A DNA stretch of 64,000 bases from assembly GCA_001310415.1 (NCBI GenBank), contig BAXE01000001.1, forward strand, positions 124,001 to 188,000. The letters run 5' to 3'. Shown here piece by piece: positions 38,784-49,369 of this stretch. The notes under the pieces are model-generated. The model was given only the letters and a program-made list of their open reading frames with translations. It did not search any database and was not told where the DNA came from. Every line of letters starts with the position of its first letter. Positions within the stretch are counted from its first letter, which is position 1. The stretch is from Enterovibrio sp. JCM 19048. Its GTDB lineage: Bacteria > Pseudomonadota > Gammaproteobacteria > Enterobacterales > Vibrionaceae. A program made the position numbers and the translations under genes.

Positions 38784-39458
38784 ATGTACGACGTTTTTAG
38801 TTCTGTTGTTTTAGCCGGTGTGTTGGGTGCGCAAGCTGTCCTCACATTGGTGTTACTCAAAGGTGATATCTGCCCGGGTCAACGAGGCCGCCTGCACAAA
38901 GCATTCTGGTTCCTGGTCGCAGGTTGGGCAATCACTGTGCCTTATTCGGCGTTTTCTGCGCTGCCATTTATTTCGCTGGGTATTTTCTCTCTTCGCTCTA
39001 AATCCGGCAAAACCCGCCAGTCTGGCCCTATCCCTGTTTTGCATTTGGCGAATGGCTTTGGCGTGCTGGCGTTTCTGGTCGCGGCCTGGCAACAGGGCGC
39101 ATCTTCAGCCTTGCTGATGGTGTCTCAGGTATTGCTTGTAGGTGCAATCACTGCGCACGTTCTTTTGGTTAAAGCCCGCTCCCGTTTACAGGCATTCCAC
39201 CGAATCCTGCCGGTGGTAGGCATTGCAGCCGCTATGCTGACAGCAGTAAGTGTTGCGATGGCCGGTGCTGCCATGGGTGATGCCGAGGCAAGCGCGATGG
39301 TTTCCAACGTGCTGTTGAGCCTTGGCCTAATGGTTGCTGGCGTGTTGATTTGGGCAACCCATCTGTTCCGTCAAACCACACCGCACCTCGCCCAACTTTG
39401 TGTGTCGTTGGCTGTATTGGCGTCGGCGTCGGGCGTTGCAATGGCGACGGTAATGTAA
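38784..39458 (+). CDS. Conserved multi-helix membrane protein
   Basis: 224 aa, intact, with about seven transmembrane helices and short loops (VVLAGVLGAQAVLTLVLLKG, FWFLVAGWAITVPYSAFSAL, GLMVAGVLIWATHLF). I recognise no functional motif. It stands alone, followed by a terminator at 39484. Function unknown. Confidence 0.75.
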   Translation: MYDVFSSVVLAGVLGAQAVLTLVLLKGDICPGQRGRLHKAFWFLVAGWAITVPYSAFSALPFISLGIFSLRSKSGKTRQSGPIPVLHLANGFGVLAFLVAAWQQGASSALLMVSQVLLVGAITAHVLLVKARSRLQAFHRILPVVGIAAAMLTAVSVAMAGAAMGDAEASAMVSNVLLSLGLMVAGVLIWATHLFRQTTPHLAQLCVSLAVLASASGVAMATVM

Positions 39459-39483
39459 AGCTGCCACTTTCTGTCGCAGAAAA

Positions 39484-39511
39484 GATAAAAGGCACGTCAT
39501 GTGCCTTTTTT
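39484..39511 (+). terminator. Terminator after 38784 gene
   Basis: AAAAGGCACGTCATGTGCCTTTTTT: 7-bp stem with T-run. Confidence 0.8.
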
Positions 39512-39578
39512 GCGTTCTGTCACCGACGCATTGTGCCTGTAGCTTCTAAACTTTTACCGTAACGACGGAGGAGCAGCG

Positions 39579-39773
39579 ATGGAAATTCATAACCTTGAAC
39601 ATATGGATGGCGCGATCGTTTACGGTATTGTCAACGAACGTCTTCGTCTGGAATGTGCTTCGCTTGATGACCTGATGGTCCAGTTTGATTTGGACCCCCA
39701 GACTTTCCACGACAAGATTAACGAGATGGGCTGCTATTACGATCCACTTGTTAACCAGTTGCGCCCTAAATAA
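39579..39773 (+). CDS. DUF4250 family small protein
   Basis: 64-aa intact protein, MEIHNLEHMDGAIVYGIVNE at its start and DLDPQTFHDKINEMGCYYDP in the middle, matching DUF4250. Family members are short cytosolic proteins of unknown role. GGAGGAG lies 8 nt before the ATG. Confidence 0.85.
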   Translation: MEIHNLEHMDGAIVYGIVNERLRLECASLDDLMVQFDLDPQTFHDKINEMGCYYDPLVNQLRPK

Positions 39774-39780
39774 GCGGTAT

Positions 39781-39820
39781 ACCTAACGACCTGAATCCTG
39801 CATCTTCAGTATGTTTAGGT
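39781..39820. repeat. Dispersed palindromic repeat, copy 2
   Basis: ACCTAACGACCTGAATCCTG begins the element and TTCAGTATGTTTAGGT closes it. It shares CGACCTGAATCCTGCATCTT with copy 1 at 34475 but has an imperfect right arm. It lies between the convergent DUF4250 gene and metR and is probably used as terminator. Confidence 0.7.
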
Positions 39821-40730
39821 TTATACCCGTTTAATCCCTTCCAAATGGGTGTGGCACTGATTGCGGGCGGTGGTAAAAAACGCCTGCAAGTAGGGACGTT
39901 GCGCGTCCTGATTTCTTACCGCGGCAAACAGACGGCGCCAGAGCCTTTGCCCAAAGGCTTATCCACTACCAAACCTTGCCTTGAAAACTCACTGATAGCC
40001 CAGTTTGGAAGGGCGGCAACCCCCAATCCTGCTGCGACCATTTGAATCAGCATCAAGGTATTGTCGGCCGATTTGAACTGCGCGGGTTCAATGCCTACCG
40101 GCTGCAGGAAGTGTTTGATGATATCCATACGCTGACGCTGAACCGGGTAGGTGAGCAGCGTTTCCTGTGCCAGATCTTCAGGTTCAATAAATGCTTTCGA
40201 CGCCAATGGATGGGTGTCTGACAACACCAGACGCATTTCAAAGTCGAACAGTGGTTCATAGTGGATTTCGCTACGCGGCAGGATGTCAGAAGTGATCACC
40301 AAATCCAGGTTTCCCCCTGCCAGTGCGGGAATGGCTCAAAGCCGAAGCCGGAAGAGAAATCCAGCGTGACCAATGGCCAACCAACCTTGTATTCCTTGAG
40401 CGCAGGCATCAACCACTGGAAGCAAGAGTGGCACTCAATCGCCATGTGCAATCGCCCCTGAGCATCTTCCTTCATAGCCGCCAACTCGGTTTCAGCCTTT
40501 GCCATTCTCGGCAACACATCATCAGCCAGTCGCAACAGTACCTGACCTTCTTCGGTGAATTTTACCGGGCGGGTCTTTCGCAAAAACAACTGCGAACCAA
40601 TTCTCTGTTCCAAATCTTTTAACTGGTGGGAAAGGGCTGACTGGGTCAGACACAACTGCGTCGCAGTGGATGTCAGCGAGCCGGTTTCACGCAGTACGGC
40701 CAGTGTCCGTAAGTGTTTAAGTTCCAACAT
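39821..40730 (-). CDS. metR: MetR, LysR-type activator of methionine genes (two frame breaks)
   Basis: Homocysteine-responsive LysR activator, about 303 aa after repair. [23 protein letters not shown] and [20 protein letters not shown]. The effector domain contains [20 protein letters not shown] and [20 protein letters not shown]. The C-terminus in shifted frame is [20 protein letters not shown] to [10 protein letters not shown] at 39821; restoring one C in GGCTCTGG fixes that break, and another lies near 40310. It is divergent from metE, the classical metR/metE arrangement. Confidence 0.94.
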
Positions 40731-40802
40731 GAATTATTCTCAATATCCGTTTGAGCAATTTGAGTTTGTTTTATGCACTCTATTCCATCAAGGTGGACAT
40801 GT

Positions 40803-40818
40803 AAACATCTGGACGGCT
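40803..40818 (+). promoter_or_regulatory. Tandem MetJ boxes before metE
   Basis: AAACATCT and GGACGGCT are adjacent 8-mers, each matching the MetJ box AGACGTCT at 6 of 8 positions, as expected for cooperative repression. A MetR-like half-palindrome TGAATTATTCTCA lies at about 40732-40744. Confidence 0.5.
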
Positions 40819-40834
40819 AAAAAGGATTTAGACA

Positions 40835-43105
40835 ATGACCACCACCCATATTCTCGGCTACCCGCGTATTGGCGACAAACGCGAACTGAAATTTGCTCTC
40901 GAACAATACTGGAACGGCGAAATCAGCCAGCAGGCACTGCTGGATGTTGGCGCGACGATCCGCCATCAAAACTGGGCACAACAAACATCAGCGGGGGCTT
41001 TCTTTTGTCACCGTTGGTGACTTCGCCTGGTACGATCATGTTTTGCAAACCAGCCTGACACTTGGGCACGTGCCAAAACGCCACCGTCACGGACATCCGG
41101 ATCTGGATACCCTGTTCCGTATCGCCCGCGGTAAGGCGCCAACGGGTTGTAGCTGTGCTGCGTCAGACATGACCAAATGGTTCAACACCAACTACCACTA
41201 CATCGTGCCGGAATTCACCAAGGACGACACCTTTTCACTGAGCTGGAACCAGCTGTTTGAGGAAGTGAGTGAGGCGCAGAAGCTGGGTCACAAGGTCAAG
41301 CCTGTGGTGCTAGGGCCGCTGTCGTACCTTTACCTTGGTAAGGAAAAAGAAGAAGGCTTTAACCGACTTGAACTGCTGCCGCGTTTGCTGTCGGTTTACC
41401 AGCAAATCTTCACCAAACTCAAAGCGCAGGGAGTGGAATGGGTGCAGATAGACGAACCCATTCTGGCGCTAGAACTTGAAGCCGAGTGGCGCAACGCGTT
41501 CAAACTGGCTTATCAGGTGATAGTTGGAGATGTGAAGCTACTTCTAACCGCTTACTTTGACGCGGTTGACCACCATGCGGATGTGATCACTTCACTGGGT
41601 GTTAACGGTCTTCATATCGACCTGGTCTCAGCGCCTTCCCAACTGGAGAGCTTTGTCAAACAATTGCCACAGGATTGGGTGCTCTCCATCGGTGCGGTCA
41701 ATGGCCGTAACGTTTGGAAGGCAGACTTAGCAAAATGGCTGAATGCGTTGCAGCCAACTAAGGATATCCTCGGCGAACGCCTGTGGATTGCCAGCAGTTG
41801 TTCACTGTTGCATTCGCCGCTGGATCTTGAATCTGAAGAAACACTGGATGCCGACGTAAAATCCTGGCTGGCTTTTGCCAAACAAAAAGTGGGTGAAGTG
41901 ACACTCCTGGCAGAGGCACTGGACGGTAAAGACAAAGCCATTTCAACCTGTCACCAGCACAGCGAAGCGATCACTGCACGTAATAGCGACAGTCGTGTGC
42001 AAAACCCGCAAGTACAGGCACGTGTCAACGGTATCACAGCTGCATTGGCAGAGCGTGAACTGCCTTATGCCAAACGTGCGTTGTTACAAAAGACGGCGCT
42101 TGGCTTGCCTTTGTTCCCGACCACGACAATTGGCTCGTTCCCACAAACCGCTGAGATCCGCCAGCAGCGCGGCGCATTCAAAAATGGCCGTCTCTCTGCG
42201 GGTGATTACGAACAGGGTATGAAAGCCTATATTGCGGATGCTATTCAGCGTCAGGAAGCTTTGGGTCTGGATGTGTTGGTTCACGGTGAACCTGAGCGCA
42301 ATGACATGGTGGAGTATTTTGCCGAACACCTCGAAGGTTTCGCTGCCACCCGCTTTGGCTGGGTACAAAGCTACGGCTCCCGCTGCGTAAAACCGGCCAT
42401 TATTGTCGGTGACATTTCACGCCCTGAGCCGATCACCGTTTCATGGGCAGGTTTTGCACAATCCCTGTCGACCAAACCTGTGAAAGGGATGCTGACTGGC
42501 CCGGTAACGATTCTTGGCTGGACATTCCCCCGCGAAGATATCTCCCGTCAGGAGATGGCACAGCAAATTGCGTTGGCACTTCGTGATGAAGTGGATGATT
42601 TGCAGCAGGCTGGCATCAAAGTTATCCAGATTGATGAACCGGCTATCCGGGAAGGGATGCCGCTTAAAGCCAGCCAATGGCAGGATTATCTGGCTGGGCG
42701 GTGAATGCTTTTAAACTTTCGGCAGCGGTAGCCAGCCCTGAAACTCAAATTCATACCCATATGTGTTACAGCGAATTCAACGACATGATCGAGCAAGTAG
42801 CCGCAATGGATGCTGATGTCATCACCATCGAAACATCCCGTTCGGACATGGCACTGCTTCAGGCGTTTGATGAGTTTGCCTACCCGAATGAAATCGGCCC
42901 CGGTGTATATGATATTCACTCGCCCAATATTCCGGCGGTGGAAGATATGGTGGCGCTGCTTGAGAAAGCGCGGGAAACCATTCCGGATGACCGTTTGTGG
43001 GTGAACCCGGACTGTGGCCTGAAAACCCGTAACTGGCCGGAGGTGGAAGCGGCGCTTTCCAACCTTGTACAGGCCGCCCAATTGCTGCGCGAAAAGCAAG
43101 CTTGA
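40835..43105 (+). CDS. metE: Cobalamin-independent methionine synthase (two frame breaks)
   Basis: Transfers methyl from 5-methyltetrahydropteroyl-triglutamate to homocysteine; about 757 aa. Start [20 protein letters not shown]; then GYPRIG-type N-domain, [33 protein letters not shown], the linker [75 protein letters not shown] and zinc-site segments [12 protein letters not shown] (His/Cys) and [13 protein letters not shown] (Cys). Breaks near 41000 and 42695; restoring a C in CTGGCTGGGCGG gives [15 protein letters not shown] precedes the start. Confidence 0.96.
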
Positions 43106-43114
43106 TTGTGACTG

Positions 43115-43141
43115 TCCCGGCGTTTTCGCCGGGATATTTTT
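43115..43141 (+). terminator. metE terminator
   Basis: TCCCGGCG-TTTT-CGCCGGGA followed by TATTTTT. Confidence 0.9.
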
Positions 43142-43246
43142 GCCATAACTTTACAAAGTTATTTGCCTTCTCTGACCGCTAAGGCTGGCGGGATTTAAGA
43201 TTATGTCCAACAATTAGTTAACATTATGTAGAGGGCGAAAAGTGGG

Positions 43247-44870
43247 ATGGTGAAGCGGGTTTTATCTTCAACGATTATTACAGTCTTGGTTGGGCTGTTT
43301 TTTTCGTTTCTTGCTGCCATGTCGCTTTACCAGTCTGAGCAACAATCCATTAAACACGAAATCCAGAAAGATGTTGAGAATGCCGCGCTCTCCCTGAGTA
43401 GGGAACTCAATATCAGCATTGAACTTCTGTACGCACTGCGAAACCAGCTGGTGATGACAGAAACCCTCACCGAGAGCAATTTTGTTGCCCTTGCTGAAGC
43501 GGTGATGGATCGCCACCCCAATATTCACGCCATGGAATGGTCGGAATTCGTTTTGGCAAAGGAGCGCGAACTTTATGAAGCGGAAGCTGCGCTCGAATTC
43601 GCCCTGTTCGAAATCGTTGAACTGAATGAAGACGGAAATTTGGTGAGCGCCGGTGCGAGGAGCCAGTATTTCCCGGTTCGGTATGTAACCCCTTTTGAAG
43701 ACAACCAAAACGTGATGGGGTTTGATTTGGGGTCTCGCACTTCAATGAAAAACGCCATCATGATGAGTTGGTACCGTGGGGTGCCGATTGCGACACCGGC
43801 AATCCGACTTAAGCGCGAATTTGAAGATCACAGCGGTTTCTTGATGCTGCTGCCGGTTTTTTACGGTGATCCTGAAACTGATGCTGATCGCCGGTCTGCA
43901 CTGCGCGGGTTCTTACTCGCGCTTTTCGATGTGTCAGACATCTTTGATATTGCCATCAGCAACACAGTAAAACAGTCTATCAATCTGGAGTTACTCGACA
44001 GGGGCCTGAACCGTCAAAGCGACATTATTTACAGTAATGTGGTGGACTTGGGTCAGCCTCCGGTTGAAGGCTTGAGTTACACCTCTGAACCTATCTACTT
44101 TGCTGGCCGTGAATGGCTACTACGCGGGACGCCGTCTGCGGACTATGTTGACGCCAAAATGAGTGCCTATCCGCACATGATCTTTGTGGTGGGCGTACTG
44201 ATATTTAGCTTGCTGGCCTATCTCCTCTACATGCTGCAATACCGGGCGATGACCATTCAAAAAAGGGTGGATGAGAAAACGCGGGAATTGCGAGAGGCTA
44301 ACAAGAAACTGGAAAAACTCTCCAAAAGCGATGGACTCACGGGCTGCTATAACCGCGAGTATTTTGAAGAGGCAGTGCGTTCTGAGGTGCGTCGTACACA
44401 ACGCGATAACCTGTTTCTCAGCCTGATGATCATCGAAATCGATAACATGTCCAAATACAACGCTAAACATGGGCGTGTTGCGGGCGACAAGGTGATCCGG
44501 CTGATAAGCCAGTCGATCAGCGATACCTTAAAACGTCCTGGTGACTTGCTGGCTCGCTACGGCGGAGAAACGTTTGCCGTGTTGATGCCAAACACCAAAG
44601 ACGGTGCGCCCATTGCCCAGCAGTGCATGGCGGCTGTGTCTGAATTGAAGTTGCCGTTCGACAAAGAGGAAGGGCAGGAGATCATGACGGTGTCGATCGG
44701 TGGGGTCACCATTCTGGATGTGTCGCATCTGGAAGAGTTGAAAGTGGTCTCTTATGCTGAACTTGCCTTGGGCAAAGCGGTGATGCAAGGGCGCAATGAA
44801 TACCAGTGGATGTATGTGCCGGAAATAAATCAGCTCCAAACGGAGGCTGATGGGAAATGCTTGTCAGCAA
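43247..44870 (+). CDS. CHASE-domain GGDEF protein (3' end uncertain)
   Basis: Membrane signalling protein of about 540 aa. TM1 (IITVLVGLFFSFLAAMSLY) is followed by a periplasmic CHASE domain (ESNFVALAEAVMDRHPNIHA, YFPVRYVTPFEDNQNVMGFD), then TM2 (MIFVVGVLIFSLLAYLLYM), a short coiled coil and a GGDEF domain (KSDGLTGCYNREYFEEAV, MIIEIDNMSKYNAKHGRVAG). The signature reads GGETF, with Thr where active enzymes have Glu; an RPGD I-site is present. The open frame runs on antisense into the next gene to 45277, so a base is probably missing and the true stop is near 44850-44900. Confidence 0.82.
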
Positions 44871-44896
44871 CAGTTGCTGGCGAAACTTGCAGGGGA

Positions 44897-45342
44897 TCAG
44901 TTTACCCAGTCACGCAGCGCAAACGTCAGCACGTGCTCGTTGTTTTGCAGGGTCAGCTGCTGTTTAGTCAGCGTGACTTCACTCCAGTTACCCAGAACGT
45001 TAGTCATCACGCCTTCCACTTCCATCGCTGGCTCTGGACAAGCCATCATGGTGGTTGCCATGTTTTCGATGCGGAATTCGTTACCTTTCAGCTCAGCCTG
45101 ACCAAAGTAGCGGTTGCAGCCAGCGTGGCCGTTTGCAGTGAACGCTTCGCCGATCTCAAGGCTTGGTGCAGCAAAACCTTCTGGCAGGGTCAGAGGTTGA
45201 CCATCAACAGTTTCCAGTACCCAGTTGTGGTGCTGCATGTTTGCAGTGGAAACTTCCAATGTATCGCTTTTACCTGAAAGGCTGGTTGCACAGCCCGCAA
45301 GGATCGCAGGTGCGACTAACATTGCAATTGCCAATTTTTCAT
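44897..45342 (-). CDS. META-domain (HslJ-like) lipoprotein
   Basis: About 148-aa lipoprotein with one META domain. The signal ends in the lipobox LAGC (AIAMLVAPAILAGCATSLSG). The META core includes NWVLETVDGQPLTLPEGFAA, GHAGCNRYFGQAELKGNEFR and MMACPEPAMEVEGVM. The start ATG 45342 (GGAG 8 nt upstream) is one base out of frame with the rest; adding one A to ATGAAAAATTGG gives MKKLAIAML, so this is a homopolymer deletion. E. coli HslJ is linked to novobiocin tolerance; the role here is unproven. Confidence 0.82.
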
Positions 45343-45584
45343 TATCTACTCCAGAAACATGACTCATACCCAAACCTTCGGTGACGGAATATCACAACGC
45401 CAATTTGGGTAGAAGATATCTACTCACACGTAGAGACAGTGTAGATGAGGCAAGGTTCCTACGGTGTCTCACTACGCAGCTATTATTATGATTCTTAAGC
45501 ACCTAGCAAGTCAGGGATTTGTTAATCTTCTCATTTGGCGACGATTCGCACTATTTTTCGCTAATTTGAGCGCTTTGTACCCTA

Positions 45585-45616
45585 CAAAAAATAAAAAAGC
45601 CCCCTGGAGAGGAGGC
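45585..45616 (-). terminator. pst operon terminator
   Basis: Minus-strand GCCTCC / GGGGGC stem (one G-U) followed by TTTTTTATTTTTTG, 67 bp after pstB. Confidence 0.75.
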
Positions 45617-45682
45617 AAAGTTATACCATCGCGAATCTTATAGTTGTTATTGATTAAACCTTGAACGGGCTTTCGGCAGCGA

Positions 45683-46504
45683 TTAGCCGAAATCACCATT
45701 GACGTAACCACGAGTGCGGTCATCCACGGGATTTGCAAACACTTCGGCGGTTTCGCCGTGCTCAACCAGTTCACCCATCAGGAAAAACGCCGTGCGGTCA
45801 GAAATACGGCGTGCCTGTTGCATTGAGTGGGTCACGATCACGATGGTGTAGTTCTTTTTCAGCTCTTCCATCAGATCTTCAATTTTCTTGGTCGCAATCG
45901 GGTCGAGGGCTGAAGTTGGTTCATCCATCAGGATAACTTCTGGCTCCATGGCGATTGTGCGGGCGATACACAGACGTTGCTGCTGACCACCGGACAGGCC
46001 GAAAGCGTGAGATTTCAGGCGGTCTTTCACTTCATCCCAAAGTGCTGCACCACGCAGGCTTTTCTCTACCACTTCGTCCAGTTTCTTCTTGTCTTTCACA
46101 CCTTGCGCACGCAGGCCGTAAGCCACGTTGTCGTAGATGCTCATCGGGAATGGGTTTGGTTTCTGGAACACCATACCCACCTTGATACGCAGAGTGGCGA
46201 TATCGATGTGACCGTAAACATTTTCGCCTTCCATCTCGACGCGGCCATCGATTTTTACGCCTTCAATCAGGTCGTTCATACGGTTCAGGCAACGCAGCAA
46301 GGTCGACTTACCACAGCCGGACGGGCCAATCAGCGCAGTCACTTTCTTCGCTGGAATGGGCAGCGTGATGTTTTTCAGCGCGTGGGTGTCGCCATTGTTG
46401 TAGTACAGGTTCAGGTTTTCGATATTGAACGTGTTTTTGTTGGTTTTAATTGCGTGCACGTTATTCGCTTGCGTTGTTGTGTTCATCATTGTTGCAGTAG
46501 TCAT
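45683..46504 (-). CDS. pstB: Phosphate ABC transporter ATPase PstB
   Basis: 273-aa intact ATPase of the high-affinity phosphate importer. Walker [10 protein letters not shown], PstB-specific [11 protein letters not shown]-loop [20 protein letters not shown], signature [16 protein letters not shown], Walker [15 protein letters not shown] and H-loop VTHSMQQA. It is last in pstS-pstC-pstA-pstB; no phoU follows, the next sequence being a terminator. Confidence 0.97.
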   Translation of the reverse strand: MTTATMMNTTTQANNVHAIKTNKNTFNIENLNLYYNNGDTHALKNITLPIPAKKVTALIGPSGCGKSTLLRCLNRMNDLIEGVKIDGRVEMEGENVYGHIDIATLRIKVGMVFQKPNPFPMSIYDNVAYGLRAQGVKDKKKLDEVVEKSLRGAALWDEVKDRLKSHAFGLSGGQQQRLCIARTIAMEPEVILMDEPTSALDPIATKKIEDLMEELKKNYTIVIVTHSMQQARRISDRTAFFLMGELVEHGETAEVFANPVDDRTRGYVNGDFG

Positions 46505-46521
46505 ATTCGTTTCTCCCGGGC

Positions 46522-47364
46522 TCAGTAGGTCGCTTTGCTAAATTTGCTGGCAATCAGTTTGGTCAGCATGTTGATACACAGTACGACGACGATCAGTACT
46601 GTCGCGGTGGCATACGCCTGGTTCCATTCGTGAATGGTGTAGAGCTCCTGGGTCAGTTTGTAGAGGTGTACGGTCAGGGTGCGGCCAGAATCCAGCACAC
46701 TGTCCGGAATGCGGGCAACCATGCCAGCAGTCAAAAATACAGGCTGATTCACCAATAACGCGGCCAACACTCAGGATGATAGAGGTCACGATACCTGGCA
46801 TGGCACTTGGCAAAATCAGCTTCCAGATGGTGTAAATCTTCGATGCGCCAAGGCCGTATGAGCCTTCACGGTAAGTTTGTGGCACCGCATCAGTGCTTCT
46901 TCGGTGGTACGGATAATCACAGGCAAAATCAGGATACTCAGCGTCAGTGCGCCAGAAAGAATCGAGAAGCCCAGACCCAGCACTGCCACAAAGAAGGTCA
47001 TGCCGAACAGACCGAAGATGATGGACGGGATACCCGCCAGTGATTCGGTACAGAAACGGATGACTTTCACCAAACGGCTGCCGACTTTGGCGTATTCGGT
47101 CAGGTAAATTGCCGTCATGATGCCAATTGGGGCAGCAATCGAGATGGACGCGATAACCATGTAGATGGTCGATACGATCATCGGCCAGATACCGGATTCT
47201 TCGCCAATGCGGGTGTAGTCGCTGGTGATGAATGACCAGTTAACGTATTGCAGGCCGTTGCTCAGGATGTACCAGATAATCCAGAACAGGAAGCCGACTG
47301 TCATTGCAGCGGCAAACCATACTGTTGCCAGCGCGATTTTGTCTTTCATTTGACGGGATAGCAT
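46522..47364 (-). CDS. pstA: Phosphate ABC transporter permease PstA (frame breaks)
   Basis: Membrane permease, about 281 aa, six helices. N-terminal frame: [70 protein letters not shown]. After a break near 46880: [20 protein letters not shown] (EAA loop). After a second near 46750: [23 protein letters not shown] 47364 lies 6 nt after the pstC stop. Confidence 0.94.
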
Positions 47365-47370
47365 GGTCAA

Positions 47371-48279
47371 TTACCTCGCTTTTTCGCGGTTCAGGTACAG
47401 CAGGGCTGCGTTGAGGATCATGATAAATACCAGCAGCACGATGCCGGTTGCGTACAGCGCACTGGCGTGTACACCTGATGCGTAAGACATTTCCAATGCG
47501 ATGTTGGCGGTCAGCGTACGGCTGATTCCAGGATGCCTTCTGGCATTGCCGGAGCGTTACCCATCACCATGATGATGGCCATGGTTTCACCCAGTGCACG
47601 GGCGATACCCAGAATGACGCCTGTCATGATGCCGGAGCGTGCCGCTGGAACCAGCAGTTTGAATGTGGTGAACATTTGCGATGCGCCCAGTGCCAGAGAG
47701 CCTTCTTTGTAGACTTTAGGGACGGCACGCAGTGAAGTTTCAGACACCGCGATAACGGTTGCAGGATCATGACTGCCAGAACAATGATACCGGCGAGCAG
47801 GGTGTTACCGGCAGGAACGTTAAACACTTCCTGAATCATTGGCACGATAATCACCAGGCCAAAGAAGCCGTAAACCACAGAAGGGATACCCGCCAGCAGT
47901 TCAACGGCAGGCGGATAATGTTCGCCAGCCATTTCGGTGCGATTTCAGCGATGAAAACGGCGGTCAGTACAGCTACCGGCACACCGATAGCGACGGCACC
48001 AATGGTAGAAGCCAGTGATGCAACAATCATCGGGGCGATACCGTAAAGCGCTGGTGGCAACCACTCAGATCCGGTAACAATGCCCATCACTCCGGCTTCC
48101 TGAATAGCAGGCATGCCTTCGACGAAAATGAAGTAGCCGATAGTGGCCAGAGATAAAACGCCGATAATGGCGGCAGTTAAGAATAGATTGCGGAAGAAAA
48201 TTTCTCGCCAGTCGCGTTTTTTACCACGACCTAGGTTGCCACTTGGCATCGTGATTGTTTGTTCGGTTGCGATGGTCAT
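47371..48279 (-). CDS. pstC: Phosphate ABC transporter permease PstC (frame breaks)
   Basis: Partner permease of PstA, about 305 aa. Pieces: NLFLTAAIIGVLSLATIGYF, GSEWLPPALYGIAPMIVASL, VELLAGIPSVVYGFFGLVII, SETSLRAVPKVYKEGSLALG (EAA loop), GIARALGETMAIIMVMGNAP and the end SALYATGIVLLVFIMILNAA. Breaks near 47900, 47755 and 47515. It follows pstS after an 81-bp gap. Confidence 0.94.
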
Positions 48280-48360
48280 AGTCGGTGCTCCATTGCGTCA
48301 GTAATTGACTGCAGGAATATCCTCAAAAGCGGCCCGGCGAAATGTGCCGGGCAAGGGGAA

Positions 48361-49181
48361 TTACTTAACTGGCACGTAGCTTGGCTTGATACGATTTTCT
48401 GGCCTTCTGCAGAGACTACCCAGTTCAGGAAGTCATTTGCTGCTGCGGAAGGTTTGCCATCTTGATTCATTACCAGGAATGGACGTGCAACTTGATAGTC
48501 ACCGGCTGCTACGGCTTCTGCTGTTGGTGCAACACCGTTCACTTTCAGTGCTTTAAGGGATTCATCGATAGAACCCAGAGAGATGTAGCCGATTGCAAAT
48601 GGGTTGTTTGCAACGATGGTTTTCACCACGCCATTACCGTTGCCCACTTGTGCGCGTTGGGAGATAGCAGAAACCGTTTTGCCGTTCACTTTACGCTTCA
48701 GACCCATGATGTCTTCGAATGCGCCGCGGGTGCCTGATGCGGTGTCACGGGTAACGACCACGACAGGTTTATTTTCGCCGCCCACTTGCGACCAGTTGCT
48801 GACTTCACCGCGGTAGATTTTTGCGATTTGCTCAACAGTCAGGTCCTGCAGGGTGTTCGCGTTGTTAACCACAACCGCGATGCCGTCACGGGCGATGACT
48901 GTCTCTTTCAGAGAAGGCTCTTTTTCAGACTCTTTCAGTTCACGAGAAGCCATACCGAACATTGAGGTGCCGTTTTTGGCTGCTTTTACACCAGCAGATG
49001 AGCCAGTGCCCTGAACTTCAATGAAGGTATTGCTGTTTTTGTTTTGATAGGTCTCTGCCAGCACTTCCATGACTTCTGTTACAGAGGTTGAGCCTGAAAT
49101 GGTGATGGTTTCCTGAGCGGTTGCAGTTGTAGCTACCAGAGCGCCAGCGACACACAGCGCAGAAAAAACTTTAGATTTCAT
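48361..49181 (-). CDS. pstS: Phosphate-binding protein PstS (frame break near 48395)
   Basis: Periplasmic phosphate receptor, about 273 aa. Signal peptide MKSKVFSALCVAGALVATTA; phosphate-site segments ITISGSTSVTEVMEVLAETY, GTGSSAGVKAAKNGTSMFGM, ARDGIAVVVN and RDTASGTRGAFEDIM; then GNGVVKTIVANNPFAIGYIS. Restoring an A in GTATCAAG yields the proper end KPSYVPVK at 48361. First gene of the operon, with Pho-box-like sequence upstream. Confidence 0.95.
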
Positions 49182-49242
49182 ATTTATATCCTTAAACGTT
49201 GCCTTTCTCGAAGGAGTTCTTTGCGTCAACGGAGGCAACTTT

Positions 49243-49260
49243 AGGGAAGTTATATGACAA
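49243..49260 (-). promoter_or_regulatory. Pho-box-like site before pstS
   Basis: On the minus strand TTGTCATATAACTTCCCT resembles the PhoB box CTGTCATAAATCTGTCA, with the first half strong and the second weak. A second weak match (CGTCATTAATGCTTCA) lies about 30 bp further upstream. This fits phosphate-starvation control. Confidence 0.45.
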
Positions 49261-49369
49261 CTATGTTTCACTAACTTGAAGCATTAATGACGAGATGAAA
49301 TATCTGATCTGAAGCATGAGTACGCTTTTTAATCAGGAGGTTGGAAATTAATCCGACAGGTGGAGGTGG

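Noticed and set aside
45977..46528. 183-aa plus-strand open frame
   Set aside because: Antisense to intact pstB.
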